In this document: piece after piece, positions 9,222 to 12,537 of the stretch | Layout of the letters: each line of letters starts with the position of its first letter | How positions within the stretch are numbered: the first letter of the stretch is position 1 | DNA from: an uncultured Bacilli bacterium | GTDB taxonomy: Bacteria > Bacillota_I > Bacilli_A > RF39 > UBA660 | Assembly (NCBI GenBank): GCA_934101745.1 | Contig: CAKOSD010000017.1 | Span: 1-12,537 of the forward strand | DNA: 12,537 nt | Reading direction: 5' to 3' | Position numbers and translations under genes: made by a program | Notes under the pieces: generated by a model | The model's input: the letters and a program-made list of their open reading frames with translations, nothing else | What the model was told of the DNA's origin: nothing | The model's database searches: none

Positions 9222-9248
9222 TTAGCACTCAATACTTGACAGTGCTAG
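9222..9248 (+). promoter_or_regulatory. CIRCE operator (HrcA binding site)
   Basis: The left arm TTAGCACTC (9222-9230) is perfect. After a 9-nt spacer the right arm is CAGTGCTAG (9240-9248), 7 of 9 matches to GAGTGCTAA. The operator covers the -35 box of the heat-shock gene, the usual arrangement for HrcA repression at normal temperature. The two arm mismatches are at the ends, so binding is probably kept but weaker. Confidence 0.88.
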
Positions 9249-9264
9249 TAAAAAGTGGTATAAC
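9236..9264 (+). promoter_or_regulatory. Sigma-A promoter of the small heat-shock gene
   Basis: Consensus TTGACA (9236-9241), 17-nt spacer, extended TG (9256-9257) and TATAAC (9259-9264). The -35 sits inside CIRCE, so HrcA binding should exclude RNA polymerase. Predicted start is near 9271. Confidence 0.85.
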
Positions 9265-9270
9265 ATAATC

Positions 9271-9291
9271 GTAAGTAAGAAAGATACTTAC
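9271..9291 (+). other. Stem-loop at the 5' end of the heat-shock mRNA
   Basis: GTAAGTA (9271-9277) and TACTTAC (9285-9291) form a perfect 7-bp stem with a 7-nt purine loop. It coincides with the predicted transcription start, so the mRNA would begin with a hairpin, an arrangement known to protect some messages from 5'-end-dependent decay. It does not cover the ribosome binding site. Confidence 0.55.
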
Positions 9292-9315
9292 AGGTATTAA
9301 AATTGTATTGTTGAG

Positions 9316-9333
9316 TACCCTATAAAAGGGGTA
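9316..9333 (+). other. Second leader hairpin before the heat-shock ribosome binding site
   Basis: TACCC (9316-9320) can pair with GGGTA (9329-9333) across an 8-nt AU-rich loop. It ends 5 nt before AAAGGAA (9339-9345) and leaves that site free. The stem is short, so its significance is uncertain. Confidence 0.3.
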
Positions 9334-9354
9334 TATTGAAAGGAAATGATTTAT

Positions 9355-9771
9355 ATGATGTTAGTACCAAACAGAGATTTTGATTTATTTGATGATATTT
9401 TCGGTGATCCCTTCTTTAGAAAAAGCGAAAGCAAAATGATGAAGACGGATATTCGTGAAGATAAAGATAACTATGTAATTGATATTGATTTACCAGGTTT
9501 TGATAAGAAGGATATTAAAATTGATGTAACTGATGGTTACTTAACTATTAATGCCAAAGTAAATAATGAAAATAATGAGAAAAAGAGTGGTAAATATATT
9601 AGAAAAGAAAGATATTATGGCGAATGTTCTCGTAGTTTCTATGTTGGCGATGATGTAAAACCTGAAAATATTAACGCTAACTTTAAAAATGGTATTTTAA
9701 CTTTAGAAGTACCTAAAGTCGAAAATAAAGGTAAATTACCAGAAAAGAAATATATTGAAATTAAAGACTAA
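9355..9771 (+). CDS. hsp20: Small heat-shock protein, Hsp20/alpha-crystallin family
   Basis: This 138-residue ATP-independent holdase chaperone binds unfolding proteins in the cytosol until DnaK/ClpB can refold them. The short N-terminal arm (MMLVPNRDFDLFDDIF) is typical. The alpha-crystallin domain spans about residues 30-125, with the conserved A-N-F-K-N-G-I-L motif (AxxxnGvL) at 108-115 and a short C-terminal KKYIEIKD tail. An IxI/V-like C-terminal anchor is weak (IEI). I chose ATG 9355 because AAAGGAA (9339-9345) lies 9 nt upstream of it; the in-frame ATG at 9346 is too close. ATG 9358 is also possible. CIRCE upstream and a terminator downstream make it a single-gene HrcA regulon member. 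Confidence 0.93.
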   Translation: MMLVPNRDFDLFDDIFGDPFFRKSESKMMKTDIREDKDNYVIDIDLPGFDKKDIKIDVTDGYLTINAKVNNENNEKKSGKYIRKERYYGECSRSFYVGDDVKPENINANFKNGILTLEVPKVENKGKLPEKKYIEIKD

Positions 9772-9789
9772 TATATAAAATTTTAAATT

Positions 9790-9816
9790 AACATGCAAAG
9801 AACTGCATGTTTTTTA
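9790..9816 (+). terminator. Intrinsic terminator of the small heat-shock gene
   Basis: AACATGCA (9790-9797) and TGCATGTT (9804-9811) form a perfect 8-bp stem with a 6-nt loop running into a T-tract (9810-9815). It starts 18 nt after the stop codon. Confidence 0.9.
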
Positions 9817-9842
9817 TTTGCAAACTTCTTTAAAAAATTCTA

Positions 9843-9871
9843 TTGACATTATTATCCTAAAATGTTATTAT
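9843..9871 (+). promoter_or_regulatory. Strong extended -10 promoter of the two-gene operon
   Basis: Consensus TTGACA (9843-9848), 17-nt spacer, TG at 9863-9864 and TATTAT (9866-9871, 5 of 6). No CIRCE or other operator repeat overlaps it, so despite its place beside the heat-shock gene this operon is not visibly under HrcA. Confidence 0.8.
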
Positions 9872-9896
9872 ACAAGGCAACTGAGGGGGTAAATTT

Positions 9897-10544
9897 ATGG
9901 AAAGTAATATAGTTGATGAACAACAAAAAAGATTAGAACAAGCCAAAAAAGATAAAATCGATGGTAGTATTAATCATTTTGATAGGTTAAATTTACTTCC
10001 ATCAACTAATTTAATGTATGTAAAATACGCTTTTTTAAACAAATTGTCGATGGAAGCCAATGAAAAATTAACCATGTTTTCTATTGAAGATATGGATGTT
10101 ACTATTAAAGGTTATTTAGCGTTAAGCAATAAGGAAAAGGCTGAAAAATATATTAAAAATTTAGAAGCATATAATCAAAAAAAAATAGATGACGCAAAAA
10201 TCATGTATGCCCAAAAACTGGCTGCTAAAAGACATTCTGCAGAATATCATTATTATGTAACAAGAAGTCAGATTGAGTGGCTAATAGAGGTTGGAAAGAC
10301 CAAATATAGTATTAACTATGAAGTCGATTTTTCGAATGTTGACAACGAAGCTTTTCTCCAATTATTAAGAAATATATATGATTCCTTATCCCGCAAAAAG
10401 CAAGATTATTTGATTAATGGTAATTCTGATGAAAAATTTGTAAGTTCATTAAAAGAAGTAATCGATAACTTAAAAGATATTATTGATACTTGTAAGGTCG
10501 ATAATTTTAAGAAAGAAACCTCGCTAATTAAAAAGATTTATTAA
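9897..10544 (+). CDS. Uncharacterised helical protein, first gene of a two-gene operon
   Basis: This 215-residue protein matches no family I recognise. ATG 9897 has a strong GAGGGGG ribosome binding site (9883-9889) with a 7-nt gap. It is predicted soluble and mostly helical: a charged, Lys/Gln-rich N-terminal helix (about 1-22), a possible coiled-coil stretch at about 78-112 (rich in K/E/A), a short beta-like segment near KYSINYEVDF (about 136-145), and two more charged helices to the C-terminus. No metal-binding Cys/His cluster, signal peptide or membrane helix is seen. It shares a promoter and terminator with the degenerate J-domain-like gene 27 nt downstream, so the two products may work together; that is inference from the operon only. 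Confidence 0.7.
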   Translation: MESNIVDEQQKRLEQAKKDKIDGSINHFDRLNLLPSTNLMYVKYAFLNKLSMEANEKLTMFSIEDMDVTIKGYLALSNKEKAEKYIKNLEAYNQKKIDDAKIMYAQKLAAKRHSAEYHYYVTRSQIEWLIEVGKTKYSINYEVDFSNVDNEAFLQLLRNIYDSLSRKKQDYLINGNSDEKFVSSLKEVIDNLKDIIDTCKVDNFKKETSLIKKIY

Positions 10545-10571
10545 AAATAAGAAAAGAAAGAAGATAATAAT

Positions 10572-11240
10572 ATGTATCCATTTGATTTTACAAAATCAAA
10601 AAATTATTGGCAAGTTTTAGGCTTACCAGCTGTCGATGCAACCAGTCGTATCTCTAATGATATGAGTATGCGTCAAATTAAAAGTCAATTTATTTGGAAA
10701 TTAGATTATAATAAAGAAAGAATTGAAAAAATAAATAGGCTAGTTGCTAATGATAAAATTGAATTAAATCCTGATTTTAGTAAAGGATTGGAATTGCATC
10801 TAATTAGCATTTTAGATGTTATAAATGCTTATTTAATTTTTAGAGAACCTATTTTATTTTATAAATATAATTGTTTATTAAATGAAGAAGATGCCTATTT
10901 TACTGCTGATCCTTATTGTGGATATAGTCATTTATATAAGAAAGATTTAGATTATGAAGAAAGAAGTTATTTTACTAATAGAATAGAGGAAATAAATGCT
11001 TCGTTATCTAAGACATTCCACTTATTAAAAGCCAATATTCCCTTATCCGCAGAGGAAGCCATCCGTATTCAAAATCTTATGGATGCTATAATCGTTGGTC
11101 TTAAGGATATTGCCGATGTTGAAAAGAAAATTCTAGAACATGGCAGTTTTAATCCTAATGAAATTTTTGAAAAAGGTTTTAGAACGGAAAATGGTTTAAA
11201 ATTTGATTATCAAGGAGACTATATGTTACAGCACAAATAG
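10572..11240 (+). CDS. DnaJ-like protein with degenerate J-domain lacking HPD
   Basis: This encodes 222 residues. The first 100 match the J-domain layout: NYWQVLGL (11-18) for helix I (usual YYEVLGV), MRQIKSQFIWKL (33-44) for helix II, and ISILDVINAYLIFREPILFYKYN (78-100) for helix III with the familiar INxAY and (D/E)P..r..YD-like spacing. The HPD tripeptide that follows helix II in active J-proteins, and that stimulates DnaK ATPase, is absent: LDYNKE stands in its place, and the helix II-III segment is longer than usual. It is therefore unlikely to be a normal DnaK co-chaperone. Residues 101-222 are mostly helical and unrecognised. The ribosome binding site is weak, with only A/G-rich GAAAGAAG before the ATG. 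The stop codon TAG lies inside the terminator hairpin. The J-like call rests on pattern reading, not a search. Confidence 0.6.
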   Translation: MYPFDFTKSKNYWQVLGLPAVDATSRISNDMSMRQIKSQFIWKLDYNKERIEKINRLVANDKIELNPDFSKGLELHLISILDVINAYLIFREPILFYKYNCLLNEEDAYFTADPYCGYSHLYKKDLDYEERSYFTNRIEEINASLSKTFHLLKANIPLSAEEAIRIQNLMDAIIVGLKDIADVEKKILEHGSFNPNEIFEKGFRTENGLKFDYQGDYMLQHK

Positions 11241-11249
11241 TCTTTTTTT
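11216..11249 (+). terminator. Terminator overlapping the end of the J-like gene
   Basis: AGACTAT (11216-11222) and ATAGTCT (11237-11243) form a 7-bp stem with a 14-nt loop, followed by seven T residues (11243-11249). The stop codon TAG (11238-11240) is part of the 3' arm, so a ribosome reaching the stop would melt the hairpin. It closes the two-gene operon and separates it from the sporulation block. Confidence 0.65.
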
Positions 11250-11274
11250 AAAATTTGAAATTAAAGATAGTACG

Positions 11275-11280
11275 TTGTCA
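11275..11280 (+). promoter_or_regulatory. Possible second, weaker 0A box
   Basis: TTGTCA followed by TT matches the 0A consensus TTGTCRAA at 6 of 8 positions. It starts 30 bp upstream of the perfect 0A box and on the same strand, so it could be an accessory Spo0A site. It is within chance in AT-rich DNA. Confidence 0.25.
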
Positions 11281-11304
11281 TTTTTTTAACAGTTATTAGA
11301 AGTC

Positions 11305-11312
11305 TTGTCGAA
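11305..11312 (+). promoter_or_regulatory. 0A box (Spo0A~P binding site)
   Basis: TTGTCGAA is an exact match to the Spo0A recognition sequence. It ends 22 nt before a TATAGT -10 box (11335-11340) and has no good -35 beside it, the layout of Spo0A-activated sporulation promoters where the protein makes up for a poor -35. The predicted start is near 11347, just before AGGTGA (11352-11357) and the ATG of the sigma gene. Confidence 0.6.
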
Positions 11313-11334
11313 AGCCTTTAAAATCATTAAAATT

Positions 11335-11340
11335 TATAGT
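11335..11340 (+). promoter_or_regulatory. Candidate -10 box of the sporulation sigma gene
   Basis: TATAGT is a 5-of-6 match to the sigma-A -10. The hexamer 17 nt upstream (AAGCCT, 11312-11317) is not a -35, so activity would depend on an activator such as Spo0A at 11305-11312. A SigH-dependent promoter is an alternative, but I see no clear SigH boxes. Confidence 0.4.
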
Positions 11341-11361
11341 ATTCTTTAAACAGGTGAAAAT

Positions 11362-11589
11362 ATGGATGAACTATTAAGTAGCTGTGAGGGGTTAGTAAAG
11401 AAAATAGCCCAAAATTTCTATAATGTTGATAAAGAAGAACTATATCATGTGGGGAGAATTGGTCTTTTTAAAGCCTATCAACATTACAAGAACGATTCTA
11501 ATACCAAGTTTTCTAGTTTTGCTTATACTTATATCTTTGGTGAAATGTATGAGTTAGCCCGGATGAAAAAAGCCATAAGTCCTCCCTAG
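11362..11589 (+). CDS. Sporulation sigma factor (SigF/SigG type), zero-frame half: region 2
   Basis: This gives 75 residues ending at TAG 11587-11589. ELYHVGRIGLFKAYQHY (26-42) is sigma region 2.1-2.2, which binds core RNA polymerase. KFSSFAYTYIFGEMYELARMKK (49-70) covers regions 2.3-2.4, which melt and read the -10 element; GEMYELAR stands where SigF/SigG have GEI.RFLRDDG. The frame stops exactly at the start of region 3, and homology continues with no gap in the +1 frame from AGA at 11588. Joined at CCC (11584-11586), the product would be 213 residues, a little short of the 230-260 usual for SigF/SigG. Alone, this half lacks -35 recognition. The start has AGGTGA (11352-11357) upstream. Gene order sigma-spoVA favours SigF; SigG cannot be excluded. 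The split is either programmed +1 frameshifting, a disabling mutation, or an assembly error. Confidence 0.85.
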   Translation: MDELLSSCEGLVKKIAQNFYNVDKEELYHVGRIGLFKAYQHYKNDSNTKFSSFAYTYIFGEMYELARMKKAISPP

Positions 11590-11590
11590 A
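11581..11590 (+). other. Candidate +1 frameshift site CCT-CCC-TAG-A
   Basis: In the zero frame the codons are CCT CCC TAG. A peptidyl-tRNA-Pro moving one base forward from CCC to CCT (11585-11587) puts AGA GAA GTT next, giving ISPP-REVLKMAKL, which aligns gap-free with region 3 of sporulation sigma factors (consensus-like I-K-V-P/S-R). The +1 frame has a TAA at 11576-11578, so the change must lie between 11579 and 11589. The form, a slippery codon before a stop, is that of prfB (CTT TGA) and antizyme (TCC TGA). No ribosome-binding-like stimulator lies just upstream, unlike prfB. Confidence 0.5.
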
Positions 11591-12004
11591 GAAGTTTTGA
11601 AAATGGCTAAGTTGATTTTGAAAACTAAAGAATACTTAGACCAACTTTATAAAACTGATACTCCCTTCCCCAAAGTAGTAAAATATTTAAATTTGGATGA
11701 GACCTTAGCAAACAGTGCCTTAAATTGTCTAGATACCACCATCAGTTTAGATGAATTAAGAGATTCTGATACTAGCCTCTATAATAAACTTGCTTCTAAA
11801 CCTTTAAACCTTGATGTAACTCTTGATCTTCAAAGTATGATAAATACTTTAGAAAGTCCTGATAAAGAAATTATCCTTTTACGTTATTTTAATGATTATA
11901 CCCAAGAAGAACTGGCGAAAACTTTTAATATGTCGCAAGTAAGTATTTCGCGTATTCTTTCTAAAAATTTAAAAAAACTAAAAAAAACTTATAGTGAAGT
12001 ATAA
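11588..12004 (+). CDS. Sporulation sigma factor, +1-frame half: regions 3 and 4
   Basis: From AGA 11588 this frame adds 138 residues (76-213 of the joined protein) to the region 2 half. REVLKMAKLILKTKEYLDQL is region 3.0-3.1. TPFPKVVKYLNLDETLANSALN is the TPSxxEIAexLxxxxExV stretch of region 3, and ISLDELRDSD matches the sLDEPI..DDGD linker. Region 4 (about 155-210) includes DKEIILLRYFNDYTQEELAKTF and a helix-turn-helix with MSQVSISRI (190-198), which reads the -35 element. The only initiator early in this frame, TTG 11597, has no ribosome binding site, so separate translation of this half is unlikely. Its intact reading frame and good conservation argue against an old pseudogene. spoVAC follows after 42 nt. 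Confidence 0.85.
   Translation, partial: REVLKMAKLILKTKEYLDQLYKTDTPFPKVVKYLNLDETLANSALNCLDTTISLDELRDSDTSLYNKLASKPLNLDVTLDLQSMINTLESPDKEIILLRYFNDYTQEELAKTFNMSQVSISRILSKNLKKLKKTYSEV
11593..11626 (+). other. Imperfect stem-loop 3 nt downstream of the in-frame stop
   Basis: AGTTTTGAAAAT (11593-11604) and ATTTTGAAAACT (11615-11626) pair at 11 of 12 positions (one G-G mismatch) around a 10-nt loop. The stem begins 3 nt after TAG 11587-11589, where the antizyme stimulatory pseudoknot also begins. It is AU-rich with one G-C pair, so its stability is modest and chance cannot be excluded. Confidence 0.4.
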
Positions 12005-12015
12005 AACTTTTAGAA

Positions 12016-12046
12016 AATCTCCATAATAACTATGGAGGTTCTTTTT
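12016..12046 (+). promoter_or_regulatory. Hairpin burying the spoVAC ribosome binding site; terminator-like
   Basis: Bases 12016-12025 (core CTCCATA) pair with 12031-12040 (core TATGGAG) to give a 10-bp stem with one G-U and a 5-nt loop. The 3' arm contains GGAGG (12034-12038), the ribosome binding site 8 nt before the spoVAC ATG, and is followed by CTTTTTA. The same element could stop transcription after the sigma gene, lower spoVAC translation, or both. Confidence 0.7.
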
Positions 12047-12481
12047 ATGAATAAAGAAGAATATGCGAAGTTAGTAAAAAAATATACTCCTAGTGAAGAT
12101 AAGTTAAAACATGCCTTAATTGCTTTTGTTGTAGGTGGAGTTATCGGCATTCTTGCTTGTTTTATTTATCAAATCTTAATGAAGTTTAATATTAGTACAA
12201 AAGATGCCAACATTTGGACTATTCTAATTATTATTGCCACATCCAGTTTATTTACCGGCCTTGGTTTTTTTGATAATTGGGTTAGTAAGACCCGATGTGG
12301 TTTAGTAATACCTATTACCGGTTTTGCTCATTCCGTAACCTCAGCCGCCTTAGAGTATAAAAAAGATGGTTTAATTACAGGGTTGGGCGCCAATATATTT
12401 AAGCTAGCCGGTTCGGTATTGTTATATGGTATTATCAGTGCTTTTTTACTTACGGTAGTTAAGGTGGTGCTTCATGGCTAG
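12047..12481 (+). CDS. spoVAC: Stage V sporulation protein AC (SpoVAC), spore DPA channel subunit
   Basis: This 144-residue inner-membrane protein of the spore takes dipicolinic acid into the forespore with SpoVAD/E and releases it at germination; SpoVAC itself behaves as a mechanosensitive channel in B. subtilis. Four hydrophobic segments lie at about 23-46, 56-77, 83-101 and 113-141. PITGFAHSVTSAALEYKKDG (89-108) and NIFKLAGSVLLYG (116-128) are hallmark SpoVAC sequences. I start at ATG 12047 rather than the in-frame ATG at 12032 because GGAGG (12034-12038) is correctly spaced from 12047. The gene follows a sporulation sigma factor as in B. subtilis, but spoVAA and spoVAB are absent, as in Clostridia. 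Its stop overlaps the spoVAD start by 8 nt, implying coupled translation. Confidence 0.93.
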   Translation: MNKEEYAKLVKKYTPSEDKLKHALIAFVVGGVIGILACFIYQILMKFNISTKDANIWTILIIIATSSLFTGLGFFDNWVSKTRCGLVIPITGFAHSVTSAALEYKKDGLITGLGANIFKLAGSVLLYGIISAFLLTVVKVVLHG

Positions 12482-12537
12482 TTTAAAATTTAATAATGTT
12501 TATATTAAAGATTGGTATAGTATTGCCAGTACCAATG
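12474..12537 (+). CDS. spoVAD: Start of SpoVAD (partial, cut by window end)
   Basis: Only 21 codons are visible: ATG at 12474, overlapping the spoVAC stop in ATGGCTAG, with AAGGTGG (12461-12467) 6 nt upstream. The peptide begins MASLKFNNVYIKDWYSIAST. SpoVAD, a thiolase-fold protein that binds dipicolinic acid, follows spoVAC in all known spoVA operons, and the F-x-NVYI start is compatible. Identity rests mostly on position. Confidence 0.75.
   Translation, partial: MASLKFNNVYIKDWYSIASTN

Noticed and set aside
9046..9228. Minus-strand frame across the end of the ABC gene
   Set aside because: It overlaps the last membrane helix codons and the CIRCE region and has no recognisable product.
9301..9354. 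ROSE or fourU RNA thermometer controlling the heat-shock gene
   Set aside because: The ribosome binding site AAAGGAA has no complementary U-rich or UYGCU-like partner nearby, and the visible hairpins leave it free.
11566..11578. Slippage on the A6 run as the cause of the sigma gene split
   Set aside because: A +1 change at this run would read into TAA at 11576-11578, and a -1 change gives the wrong frame, so the shift must occur later.
11597..11605. TTG 11597 as an independent start for the second half of the sigma factor
   Set aside because: No ribosome binding site precedes it and homology to region 3 continues upstream of it to the shift site.
1..12537. tRNA, rRNA, CRISPR arrays, insertion sequences or prophage genes
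   Set aside because: I saw no cloverleaf, regularly spaced direct repeats, transposase motifs or phage structural genes anywhere in the window.

Overview
The window comes from a strongly AT-rich, low-GC Gram-positive (Firmicutes/Bacilli-type) endospore former. The evidence is a HrcA-type CIRCE operator, sigma-A-like promoters with TTGACA-type -35 and extended TGn -10 boxes, Bacillus-like GGAGG/AAAGGAG ribosome binding sites, a perfect 0A box, a sporulation sigma factor and spoVAC/spoVAD. Trp is encoded by TGG and no gene reads through TGA, so the standard code applies and this is not a TGA-recoding mycoplasma. An uncultured gut-type Bacilli lineage related to Mollicutes would fit, but that placement is inference. 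Everything supportable is on the + strand.

Region 1 (1-5284) is one giant gene with its own promoter. It encodes a 1733-residue soluble protein with three parts: a long alpha-helical repeat array, a central alpha/beta domain that I cannot assign firmly but which resembles ADP-ribosyltransferase folds, and a C-terminal nucleotidyltransferase domain of the CCA/OAS/CD-NTase type with all three metal-binding Asp residues visible. This is the best candidate in the window for an undescribed enzyme or sensor.

Region 2 (5285-6698) holds two diverged paralogues of about 200 residues, ending at an intrinsic terminator. Region 3 (6747-9215) is a fused ATPase-permease of the MacB/FtsX type. Region 4 (9216-9816) is a CIRCE-controlled small heat-shock protein gene with a 5'-end hairpin and a terminator. 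Region 5 (9843-11249) is a two-gene operon: an unrecognised helical protein, then a protein whose N-terminus looks like a J-domain that has lost its HPD tripeptide.

Region 6 (11250-12537) is a sporulation block. An 0A box precedes a SigF/SigG-type sigma gene split by a +1 frame change at CCC-TAG-A, with an imperfect stem 3 nt beyond the stop. Next comes a hairpin that buries the spoVAC ribosome binding site and resembles a terminator. spoVAC follows, then the first 21 codons of spoVAD overlapping its end. The order sigma factor then spoVA matches B. subtilis sigF-spoVA, but spoIIAA/spoIIAB and spoVAA/spoVAB are missing here. If the frame change is real, this block may be controlled at several levels: Spo0A, recoding, and hairpin-gated translation or termination.
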